NCBI RefSeq assembly: GCF_029168945.1
Contig: NC_083604.1
Location: 73,672,211-73,736,210, forward strand
Direction of reading: 5' to 3'
Source of the DNA: Cannabis sativa
Lineage: Eukaryota > Streptophyta > Magnoliopsida > Rosales > Cannabaceae
DNA length: 64,000 nt
Shown: positions 47,086 through 56,679 of the stretch, piece after piece
How the letters are laid out: each line of letters opens with the position of its first letter
Numbering within the stretch: position 1 is the stretch's first letter
The notes under the pieces: generated by a model
The model's database searches: none
Seen by the model: the letters and a program-made list of their open reading frames with translations, nothing else
Told to the model about the DNA's origin: nothing
Position numbers and translations under genes: made by a program

Positions 47086-48060
47086 TAAAGAGCATGGGCA
47101 TTAGTGGCACCATTAAAATTAAGAGCATTACTAGGAGCTACTTTTAGTTTTTAATAGGGCTGATAAAACGGGGCAAAGATGATAACACAATTAGAAACTC
47201 GCACGAGAGTTAACTAGTTTTAATTTATCTTAAATGGATTCGGATCGTGTTTGAATTGATTCGTCTAATCCGTTTAATAAATAGATCGTATTCGGGTTGA
47301 CACGACTAATAAGAAATTCACCCGTTAATAATATAGTTAAAGTTATTTTAGTACTTTAATATATTATAAATGAATTATAAACGTGTTGAATACTTCATAA
47401 ACGTGTTATTAGTTGACATATTTAAACAAAATATCCTTATAAACGAGTTACACAGGTCGTGTCGTGTCAACTCGTTTATAAACAGGTCGTGTAGGTATAC
47501 ATGAATCTCGACACGACACAAACACAACCCGTGAACACGAATTGCCACTACTAATCTCTAATACTATCATAAAGTGTTGTATATAATTAATTAGTAATTT
47601 TTTATAATCTTTATTAAAGTAAATATAAGTGAAATTTGATATTAAATTATATAAATAATAATTATACTTCACAAAAATACTAACATTAATGTCCTCTAGC
47701 ATTTGTCAATAGACTGAGCATTAGACCTTTTATAAATGATTGGTAATATAAAGTGGGATGATTTTATAATGCATTTTTTAAAATAAATGTATTGATAAAT
47801 CCTTTATTTTTGTATACATAATTATTTAAGATATTTTATAATAACTTAACAAATTTAGAATAATTTTAAAATAAAATACTTATGTGTTTATAATTAAATT
47901 TTATTTTTATCATGTTAAATTTTTTAAAAAATATCTTAAATAATTATCATTGATTAAAAAATTATTTTAAGTATCAAAATAAATAAAAATATATCAATAC
48001 ATTTTAAAATTTTCCAATAAAGTGTATTGATAGAAATAAAAGAAGTATTGGATATTTAAT
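47086..48060. other. Gene-free AT-rich stretch upstream of HSFB1
   Basis: No coding frame was recognised. A patch at 47215-47540 contains repeated ACACGAC/GTGTCGTGTC phrases that look like a degraded transposon fragment. Confidence 0.4.
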
Positions 48061-48085
48061 TATTTAAATAGATAATAGAGAGAGC

Positions 48086-48103
48086 TTCTAAATATTTCTA
48101 GAA
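48086..48103 (+). promoter_or_regulatory. Gapped heat shock element of HSFB1
   Basis: TTC at 48086-48088 and TTCTAGAA at 48096-48103 are in 5 bp register (TTCnnnnnnnTTCnnGAA), the middle unit being AAT instead of GAA. The site lies about 45 bp before the TATA box. Since class B HSF genes are themselves heat-induced HSF targets, this suggests regulation by HSFs. The inference rests on motif match and position. Confidence 0.6.
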
Positions 48104-48144
48104 ACCACATCACTATCTATGTATGGCTTTTTCCAATTCTTTCC

Positions 48145-48152
48145 TTTATAAG
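48145..48152 (+). promoter_or_regulatory. HSFB1: TATA box of HSFB1
   Basis: TTTATAAG lies about 94 bp before the first upstream ORF, and a transcription start near 48175-48185 would fit. The region between it and the uORFs is pyrimidine-rich. Confidence 0.55.
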
Positions 48153-48238
48153 GGACACATAGACCAAATACACAAGAGTTTGATATTATTTTTCGTTCTC
48201 TTTTTTTTTTCTCTCAACAGACAAAATTAAAGGAAGTT

Positions 48239-48322
48239 ATGGTCTTAGCCTTGTGGTTCCCAATTCGAACCCAGGGAATCATCATAAGCGTCGTCGTTTT
48301 GGCTCGCCATGGAAGCCGGTAG
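48239..48322 (+). other. Upstream ORF 1 in the HSFB1 leader (27 aa)
   Basis: ATG at 48239-48241 and TAG at 48320-48322 encode a short peptide beginning MVLALWFPIRTQG. The uORF overlaps the start of uORF2 by 14 nt in a different frame, so ribosomes that translate it would pass the uORF2 start. In Arabidopsis TBF1/HSFB1, two uORFs repress translation of the main ORF. The layout here is similar, although this first peptide is not obviously conserved. Confidence 0.65.
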
Positions 48323-48434
48323 GTGTAAACCTCGAAGCAATCTCGTTCACTCAGCTAATTTCTTTCTCTCTGGATTCTACTGTTGGGGTTGGGAGTTCCT
48401 CACTGCTCTTCTTCTCTTTAGTTGTTCCATCTGA
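48309..48434 (+). CDS. Conserved-peptide upstream ORF 2 of HSFB1 (41 aa)
   Basis: ATG at 48309 lies in the strong context CGCCATGG, and TGA is at 48432-48434. The peptide starts MEAGRCKPRSN and ends with the segment FLSGFYCWGWEFLTALLLFS (residues 19-38) plus CSI. From memory, this C-terminal aromatic and leucine-rich block is shared with uORF2 of Arabidopsis TBF1/HSFB1, a conserved-peptide uORF that lowers translation of the transcription factor until pathogen or metabolic stress relieves it. The stop lies 153 nt before the HSF start codon, leaving room for reinitiation. Conservation of the peptide rather than just the ORF suggests nascent-peptide control. Whether the leader is unspliced was inferred from the lack of good splice sites between 48180 and 48588. 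Confidence 0.85.
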   Translation: MEAGRCKPRSNLVHSANFFLSGFYCWGWEFLTALLLFSCSI

Positions 48435-48587
48435 ACATCCATCATCATCGTATCGGAGATCACATATCGATATTCGAATCGAATACTCACTCTGTTATTA
48501 TCATTATTTACTTTTTCTTCTTTACTTTTTTTTATACAATAAATAATAATTTTGGGGGTTGGTGAGAGGGTAAATTTGGAAAAAAAA

Positions 48588-49996
48588 ATGGCGCAAAGGT
48601 CGGTTCCGGCGCCGTTTTTGACGAAGACGTATCAGTTGGTGGATGATCCGATCACGGACGATGTGATCTCGTGGAATGAAAACGGCACCGCTTTTGTCGT
48701 TTGGAAAACGGCGGATTTCGCTAGGGATTTATTGCCCAAATATTTCAAGCACAATAATTTCTCTAGCTTTGTTCGCCAACTCAATACCTACGTAAGTTAT
48801 TATTATTATTTTTAATTATTATTAATAATTTTAATTAGGTTAATAATATATATATTTCCTATGAAATGAAAGTGTTAAGGTCTATTATGCTATATTATCT
48901 TGATTTAGACTTTTCACCTTGTTATCATCGTTGAAATATTTTGTCTTTTAAAGAATTGAACAACTTAATTTAATTTATGGGCATTGAAATTAGTGGTTTT
49001 AGTTTAGAGACTTTTAATAGTAATTGGTTTCTATTTTCATTAATTAATTATAGAAAACTTGGAATATTCTATATGGACGATATTACCCTTTCAACTAGCG
49101 GTTGTTGAAGGCTATTATGTGTCTTTTTTGCGTCCTTTGTCAAACACTCCACTATTCAGTACAACTGAGCTACAGTTCTGGGCCGGCAAAATGGGTTTTC
49201 TTGACCGTGTTTGGCGGCCCAATTAAGTCGCCTCCGTCATTTTTTAAATTATTAACTGATTAATATCATTTTTTTTTTCTAAATGAATATATTTTTTTTT
49301 CAGGGATTTAGAAAGGTGGTGCCGGACAAATGGGAGTTCGCAAATGAAAATTTCCGGCGAGGGCAGAAGGAACTTCTGTCCGAGATAAGGCGCCGGAAAA
49401 CGTTGGCCACGACGTCGACTCCAGCTCAGGTCTCACCGGAGGGAAAATCCACCGGCGAGGGTTCTTTATCACCGTCGAACTCAGGTGAGGACCTAGGGTC
49501 AACCTCATCATCGTCACCGGATTCGAAGAGTCCGGGATCGGTGGAGACGGCAGCTATCGCGATGACTCAGTTCGCCGATTTATCGGGTGAGAACGAGAAA
49601 CTGAAGAAGGACAACGAGGTTCTGTCGTCGGAGCTGGCGCAGACCAAAAAACAGTGCGACGAACTGATAGCTTTTTTAACGGAGTACATGAAAGTAGAGC
49701 CCGATCAGATCAATCGAATCATGAGGCAAGGCATTTTCAGGTCCATGAAAGGAGGAAAAGATTGCGATGACGCCGAAAACGAGGCTGAAGAATCATCAGA
49801 GGAAGAAGAAGAAAATGGCGAGAATGAAGATGGACTGAAACTGTTTGGAGTGTGGGTTAAGGCGAAAGAGAATAAGAAGCGCAACCGTAACGAGGGAGCA
49901 GGGTTCACTGGCGGCCCCCCACATCCAAAGGAGATGAAGGGCGTGGACTTTCACGCGCCGCCTCTGATTATGAAAAGCAGCAAGGTCTGCAACTGA
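48588..49996 (+). CDS. HSFB1: Heat stress transcription factor, class B (HSFB1/TBF1-like)
   Basis: Exon 1 is 48588-48791, the phase-0 intron 48792-49303, and exon 2 49304-49996, giving 298 aa. The DNA-binding domain spans residues 7-98 ([22 protein letters not shown], then [14 protein letters not shown]). The intron falls at the position conserved in all plant HSF genes. A Ser-rich linker (about 100-150) leads to a coiled-coil oligomerisation region (156-198, [19 protein letters not shown]) without the class A/C insertion, so the factor is class B. An acidic stretch (222-244) precedes the repressor motif KLFGVWVK (247-254) and a basic KKRNRN (259-264), a likely nuclear signal. Class B HSFs lack activator motifs and act mainly as repressors or co-regulators in heat and defence. 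The start is ATG 48588 (AAAAATGGCG). An upstream in-frame TTG is not a credible start. The uORFs and neighbouring RCCR and centrin genes support the HSFB1 subgroup over HSFB2. Confidence 0.93.
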
Positions 49997-50675
49997 TTAT
50001 TAGGTGGGAGCTTTTAATACTCTGCGGTGGTGCGTATGGTAAGGCCAATGCACCCCCATGGGTTGGTTCCTATTAGTGTGTAGAAAGAAACAAGTCATCA
50101 TCGTCGTTATGATTTTAGGTTTTTTTTTTTTTTTTTTTTTTTTTCTATAAAAGTTTATTTTGGTATATTTCTTCTTTTGAATAGTGGTTAATTCGATCGT
50201 TTCTGGAGTGGGTAAAAAAAGACTTGAATATTGTAATTAATAAGTTTGAATGGTGCATTGTATATTTTTTTTAGTTATTCTTAGTGAGGTCATGTGAGAC
50301 CATAAGTCGTATGGAAAATATAATTTAGAGATGAAAAGGTAAATGGGTCTCTATTTTTTCCATGTAGACTACTAAAAGGCAACTTATACTTGTGTAGAAA
50401 TAAACAAACAAATTTGGAATTTTGAGTTTCTACGTTATTAGTGTGCATCTTTTTATTTTCTTCTTTCTTTTGGGTGAGTGAGTGATCGTGCATCTTCGCT
50501 AATCATTCTTCAACAGGGCAAAATCGGCCCCAGTTTAATTAATTTGAAGACAAAATACAATGATTGATTCTCTCAAATATGAAGCTAATTTTTCTATCTT
50601 ACAAAAGATTATAAAATAAGTTTTAGTTTTAATCTCAAAGCTTGTTTTGGCATAAGAAGAAATTTATGACTTGTA
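49997..50675. other. 3' flank of HSFB1
   Basis: This contains the probable 3' UTR of HSFB1, with a run of T at 50120-50144. No gene is visible. Confidence 0.45.
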
Positions 50676-51166
50676 GGTGGCGTTTGGTAACACTTTTTTA
50701 ATGAGTTTTCTGTTTTTAAAAGTGGAAAAGTGAAAATATTTTTTAAAAACATGTTCTATAAAACTGTTTTTACTTTTCAATTTTATAATTAGAAATCAAA
50801 ATTTTAAAAACAAAAAAAAAATCACTTTCAATATTTTTTTAAACAGTTTTTTTTTTTTAATCAATCTTTTGGATTACAACCAGACCCGGACCCAAATTCC
50901 CTCCTCACGACCTTGGCGCTGAACCCGGCTTCTAACCCGAACCCGAATCCAACCCCGGATCTTGATCCGACTTAAATAAAAATAAAAAATAAAAATGAAA
51001 ATGAACTTTACAGAACACACTTTTATTTTCTGTTTTTAAAATTGAAAAACAAAAGTGGTTACAGAACGCATTTTTGTTTTTTAAAAATAAATTTTTTAAA
51101 AACAAAAATTTTACTTTCATTTTGTGATTAAAAAATTAAAAAACAAAAGTGTTACCAAACGACACC
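50676..51166. mobile_element. GTTTGGTAACAC MITE family, copy 1
   Basis: A 491 bp element with ends GGTGGCGTTTGGTAACAC and, in reverse complement, GGTGTCGTTTGGTAACAC (17 of 18), flanked by the 3 bp duplication GTA at 50673-50675 and 51167-51169. The centre (50879-50975) contains GACCCGGACCC/CCCGAACCCGAAT-type repeats. Copies at 62194-63033 and 63453-63937 have the same arrangement with 3 bp duplications TAT and ATA. The superfamily was not assigned. Confidence 0.85.
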
Positions 51167-51169
51167 GTA

Positions 51170-52597
51170 GTTAATGATATTAGCAACAAGATTAGTTTGA
51201 GAATGATTATTAGAAATTAGTGTACTCTCGGTCAAAATTTTTGCAACATGGACGCATTCTATTCAATAGAAATATTGTTAGTTTTGGCCATTTTATCAAG
51301 TTTGAAGTTTTGTATTATTTTCCATTTTATTGACACTCTAGCTCTTCAAAATATTGTTATTGATGTAAATCGGATTCTATATAATTTAAGATAAATTTTT
51401 TTGAAAAATATTATTAATTAATTATAGAGTGTCACCTTTAAGTAGTGTTAGATTCTACTAATGTTTAATAATAATATTTTTTGACTAATGTTTTTCATGA
51501 TTGCAATACTTATTAGAGATATCATCATTATAATGATTTATTGTTATCAATCTTGCTTATTTGTTGCTAAAGTAACTTTGATCATTGAAGACTCTTTTGC
51601 TACTCATTTGTTAGAGAAATGTTAAGTAAGAAGTATGACATACTATTATTGGTAGAATTTATAGGAGTTTTTTTTTTTACGAAAAATTTACATAACAATA
51701 CATATAGTAACTAACGAAGTAATTTAAATTACAATTAAAACTCACATAAAAATCATCTGATCAACTTAAACTGTAAATTTTTTAAAAAAATTAAAAAAAT
51801 ATATATATATAAAATAATTTTTTTAATTTTAAATAGCGTCTCATGTAATTTAATTTACTAAATAATATATAAAACCCCTAACAAATTATAAGTTAGAGAG
51901 GTTGTTATGGTGTTATTGTGTTAAGAGCAGCTCCAAGGAGACTGTAAATAAATGGTATGGTGTCTATATATGTTCTAAGGAGGCTGCATATCATGCAACA
52001 TTTTGATGTTTTATGTACAGTGCACGGCATATAACAATTAATATTATATTATTGTATTTGTAAAATTAAAAATTATTTTTTGAAAAATTTTACAATGCAC
52101 ATTTTTAAAAGTGATGTACGAATCTATTCCTATTTGTTTCGCCACTCGACAAATTTTTTAGTCTATTTTTTTTATATAGTAGTGTATATTATCCTTATTT
52201 AAGACATTCTGTAAAATTTAAAAAAAAATTAATATGCCGAAAATAATGCACTTCTTTAAAAGTGTGGTGCACTGATATAACAATTGTGATAATTTTTATT
52301 AATTAATATGATATTATTTTTTATTTTATTAAAAAATTAATATAATAATAAGGAATATTTTTTTTAGTGTAATTTTTGGTGTTATGGTTGGAGTAGAAAT
52401 ACTTTTTGACACCAAATTTATTAATAGTGTAACACCAAATTTAGTATTTCCTTGGAGATGCTCTAAGACTTAAAGTACCAATTAATAATCTCTCTTTTGA
52501 GGCCTTTTTTTAGTCACGACTTGCTTAGCGAAACGAAACGGTGCGTTTTATGGCGTTTAAGAAGTTTTGGGTTGGCGAAAAAAGAAGAAAGGAATGA
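51170..52597. other. Gene-free stretch before RCCR
   Basis: The stretch contains a weak relative of the GTTGCAATAG repeat (about 51670-51860). The last 100 bp probably hold the RCCR promoter and leader. No TATA box could be chosen confidently. Confidence 0.4.
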
Positions 52598-54692
52598 ATG
52601 GCTGTCGTCTTCTCTCATGGTTTGAGCTCTCCCCTCTCTTCTTCTTCGTTTCTTACTGCTTCTTTACAGTCATCGAGTCTCACAAGACCTCCATCAAATT
52701 CAGTTTCAGTCTCAGCCTTCACGACACCGTTTCGCATGGAGCTTGACAACAATGAAAGACGACGTAAATTTATAGAATTTCCGTATGTGTCGTCCTCACA
52801 TAAAAAGCTGATGGTGGATCTTGTGTCCATGGTAGAAACTCGTCTTGATTCCCAGCTCCTTCCCTGTACTCTCCCACCTGATGTGCAGTACTATCAGAAC
52901 CAGAATGATACTTCTCATGCCTCTCTTCACATCAGATCTGGCCACCCATCTTCTCCGGTACTTACTACTACTCTCTTTGTCTCATACTTTGACTCTAAAC
53001 TAAACTGGTTTTCATAGACAATCCATTTCTATTTTTACCCACATAATCATATTTGCCTTTAATTCTTTTAATGGGTTTCTTTATTTAATACTCAGATTGT
53101 TTAGTTGCAGTGAACTAAATAGTGCACTTTATGGTGTAGAAAATTTAGACTTGGATATATTAAGGACCTTCTCAATTTCTGTTTTGTTTTATTTAATTAA
53201 GACTATTGAAATTGTTTGATTCAAAAACTTCAATTCAATTTACCATGATTTGGTTGGCAAAATTTAGGAGGCATGATTTTGGTATATGTAAAAGTTTGGG
53301 AGCAAATGGTACAGGGACTGTTGAGAATTCTGAGGTTATATCTTAAAACTAATTGGTGATAAGTGGAGTAGGTCATATTCTTATGATTCAACACTCTACT
53401 ATTTATTCCATGTGAGACAATATCTACACTATTCTCCCTCAAGATGGTGGCTATTTTTTGGCTCACCAATATGGACATGGTCACTATCTGTATAGATACA
53501 GATTAGATAGGATTATTTGTCCGCAAGTGATATAGCTCTGTTTTCATGTTGAGAATGTTGACGTATATTAAAACTAATTGGTGACAAGTACTATTAGGCA
53601 TCCTTTAGTAAAATTCAACAGAATTGGATGATAGTCCTTGACTTCAAAAATTTCAATAGTTTTTAGGTAACTTTTAAGGGCCTGAAAAGTTTATGGAAAA
53701 AAAAATTCTAAGAAGCATTTAATTAATTATATTGTGTTTCTTGCTGTTTAGATTTCATTTGGACTTATTGTAGTAGGATTGTGCAACTTTTAAGGGCCTG
53801 AAATGCAGACTTGGAAAATAGATTATGTACTTTTTCAAGTTCTGTTTTTATTAAAAGGGTCAATAGAACATGATATTGGATTGTATTTCTATGTTTTGTG
53901 TACACTTGAATAGATTATACAAGGACATTCTCAATTTTTGATCTTTTTGGTAAAGGGTCTTTAGAATTCATGATACGATTCTTTCTTGCTATTGAGTTTA
54001 CATTTTGACGTGCTATATTAGCAGCACATACTTTTTAACTCACAATATTTGGTATTGTATTTTGGTACAAGATTGATTTCATATTAGGAAGCTGGATTCA
54101 CTGTCAGCTACCAACTGGAGGAGCATTGAACATAACAAGTCTCTCAACCTATCTAAAATCATCAACAGACTCACCAAACTTCTTCATGGACATCATTCGT
54201 AGCAGCCCTACATCCCTAGTCCTCATCCTCGATATTCCACCTCGAAGGGACCTTGCCCTCTATCCAGATTACCTCAAAAAGTACTATGAAGACACCAACT
54301 TGGAAGCTCAAAGACAAGTACTTGAGAAAGTCCCTGAATTCAAGCCTTACTTTTCTCCATCTCTTTACATCAGAGCATTCGTGTCTCCTACTGTGATCAC
54401 AGCCAGAATCGAATCTGATTCAGTGGAAAGAATGGAGGAGATTATACAAGACCATGTTGGTGTTGTTGCTAAGCAAGTGCTTGAAACTTGGCTGGATACA
54501 TGTGCTGTTGTTGAGAATGGAGATGAAGTTGATGAGAATGAGAGAGAGTACCTTCAAAAGAGGGATTTGTTGGTGAGGAGCAAAACAATTGAGATCGACT
54601 TGGCTTCGAGTTTGCCTCGTTTGTTTGGACCTGAAACCGCAGACCGAATCATTACCACTATACAAAAGTATTCCTCTGCATCATCCTCGTGA
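52598..54692 (+). CDS. ACD2: Red chlorophyll catabolite reductase (RCCR)
   Basis: Exon 1 is 52598-52957 and exon 2 54072-54692, joined by a 1114 bp phase-0 GT..AG intron, giving 326 aa. RCCR reduces red chlorophyll catabolite to the primary fluorescent catabolite with ferredoxin as electron donor, right after the PAO step of chlorophyll breakdown. Loss causes light-dependent cell death (accelerated cell death 2). Diagnostic blocks are FPYVSSSHKKLMVDLVSMVE (residues 61-80), LDSQLLPCTLPPDVQYYQN, SGHPSSP joined across the intron to IDFILGSW, LPTGGALNITSLSTYL, RIESDSVERMEEIIQDHVG, and the end EIDLASSLPRLFGPETADR. The first 45 residues are rich in Ser, Thr and Arg with few acids, as expected of a chloroplast transit peptide. 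ATG 52598 is chosen because it keeps that peptide. An internal Met at residue 47 follows it. Length is close to the usual 310-330 aa, and no defects are seen. Confidence 0.95.
53245..53710. repeat. Relics of family 1 MITE and another repeat in the RCCR intron
   Basis: The segment 53265-53308 (GGCATGATTTTGGTATATGTAAAAGTT...) resembles the right end of the family 1 MITEs, and 53630-53700 (GTCCTTGACTTC, CAATAGTTTTTAGG, GGCCTGAAAAGTT) resembles their middle. Between them, 53318-53600 is a separate repeat whose two ends share TTAAAACTAATTGGTGA(T/C)AAGT (53344-53365 and 53569-53590). The layout suggests an old MITE broken by a second insertion. Confidence 0.45.
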
Positions 54693-55315
54693 TGATATAT
54701 GAAATCTAATATGTAGTACAATACAAGGTTATACATCCATAGCTTTTGAAGTGTATTTGTATTGTGAGTATGTATATAACATGTGTGTAAATCTTTATCT
54801 GACATTGTTTTCCGACTAACACAACATTACAACCCGCAACAACAAATAGCAACTAGCAAAGCTTAAGCCATTGGCAGAGGACGTCCTAAATTACAATTGA
54901 AAAATAGGATTCTCTTCTACAGTCTAGCTAGCTTCCATTTTCTTTCATAGGTACAGGAATTGGATATTTATATATACATGAAAACGGATCATAATTTTGA
55001 ATGGAGCATATGTTGTCCACGTACCTAAGCTATATGTATATGTTGTATTGTATTGTATAATATTATATTGAATTATATTATGCTTTACTACGTTTAGTAT
55101 TTTTTTTTTAAGAAATTACTATGTTTAGTATTAAATTGTATGAACATATAAATATTCTATATTTTGATATAAATAAAAATTTAATATAAGATTACATAAA
55201 AATATGATATAAAACTCAATTTAATGTAGTACTATATAATATAGTACCATCTAATATGGCCAACTAAATGAAACCTAAGTGAGTTGAAAAAAAACTGATT
55301 TTCACCTTTTGATGC
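54693..55315. other. 3' flank of RCCR
   Basis: Probable 3' UTR of RCCR to about 54850 or beyond, then AT-rich spacer. No gene is visible. Confidence 0.45.
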
Positions 55316-55620
55316 AACTTTACTAGTTTTGAGGGTAGTTATAAATGCACTCAATGGGAAGGAGTCCCGTTGGGTCATTAGTAATTATGGCTCATTTTGT
55401 AACAATCACTCTTCTTATTTTTTTAGTTGTATTTTCTCTAATATAAGCAGGATTTGTAATTTTGTTGTCCATAATGTGGCTAAGTGGGCCTTTTCCCACA
55501 AGTTGGTTGGTGATATTCTGCTATCCACCATCCCTTTGAACATTTTATATAATGACCGCGAGGTTTAGCTTGTTGTTTAATCAAATACGCTTTCATTCAA
55601 TAAAAAAATAAAGAGGAAGA
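55316..55620 (+). pseudogene. LINE RNase H C-terminal relic
   Basis: The frame reads VVINALNGKESRWVISNYG, then FSNISRICNFVVHNVAKWAF, then LLSTIPLNILYNDREV and a stop at about 55568. This is the end of a plant LINE ORF2 RNase H domain (the N..VH.VAKWA block corresponds to the last catalytic helix). It is followed by TTTCATTCAATAAAAAAATAAA, a possible degraded tail. Upstream domains are missing. Confidence 0.75.
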
Positions 55621-55863
55621 GCAATAGCTTCTTGAGAAGCTAAGAACAAAAAAGAAGTCATCCAAACAAGTCATAAATGTTACACTCTTAATTTAATATG
55701 ACTAATTACGACATGGCCATTAATTTAATATTGGAGCACAATATTACAAAATTTATGCTAAATAATATAATTATTTTTTTTTCTCTTTCAAATTAACATA
55801 TTTTTTTTAGATCTTTATTGAAGTCCAAGTGTCAAGTGACACATTCTCACCAGTATTCTTATA

Positions 55864-56261
55864 GGCTAATTAGGATTTTTGCCTCCTGAACTTTGACATG
55901 TACCAAATTATGCTCCATGAACTTTTAAGGTCATTGAAAATGCCTCCTGAACTATTGAGATTGTTGGATTTAAGGACTTTTTTCTAATTTTAGTAAAAAA
56001 AGTCTAACATGGATGAAAGTTAAGGGGGTATAATTTAGTGCATGTCAAAGTTTGAAGGCCATGATTTGGTAGATATCAAAGTCTGGGGAACATGGTTTAG
56101 TACATAAACAATCATTGAAATAGCAAAATTGAATAAAATTAGACAAAAGTCCTTAAATCCAACAATCTCAATAGTTCAGGGAGCATTTTCAATGGCTTTA
56201 AAAGTTCAGGGGCATGATTTGGTATATGTCAAAGTTCAGGGAACAAAAATCATAATTAGCC
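55864..56261. mobile_element. Mutator-like MITE, family 1, copy 3
   Basis: A 398 bp element with ends GGCTAATTAG / ATAATTAGCC, flanked by a perfect 9 bp duplication ATTCTTATA at 55855-55863 and 56262-56270. It lies between the RCCR and centrin genes, about 410 bp before the centrin start codon, so it is close to that promoter. Confidence 0.93.
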
Positions 56262-56679
56262 ATTCTTATATGTTTTCAGTTTTAATTGTTAATCTTTTCC
56301 TTCGAAAACATATTCTTTTCATATGTCACACTATGTAAACACTAATCATGTTTGGAAATAAATTTAAAATTCTTTAATTTTTAATTTTTTTTCTAGAATA
56401 TAATTAAATACTAGGAAATTATTATTGTTAGAATTTTGGAACACAACTTTTCCAATGTTTACATTTTCCTGAAAGGAAGTAACAAAGAAGAAAAAATGTC
56501 TGGGCCCAAATCAGGTTTTAGGTCCATTTACCATTACTCAAATGGGCTAGTGGGCCCAATACGCGGCTGTGAACGGCGAGTTTCGTACGTAGCTTGTAAG
56601 AAAAAAGCAAAAGGCACAGAATACAGAACTTTCTTCAGTTATTTTCCAGTTCCCAAACGCGTCGTTCTTCTCTACAGCC

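Noticed and set aside
48253..48546. 97-codon open frame before the HSF gene
   Set aside because: It overlaps both uORFs in another frame, does not resemble any family, and ends in AT-rich sequence before the HSF start. The conserved peptide is in the uORF2 frame.
49308..49908. Minus-strand open frames opposite HSFB1 exon 2
   Set aside because: Ser/Phe-rich shadows of the real coding strand.
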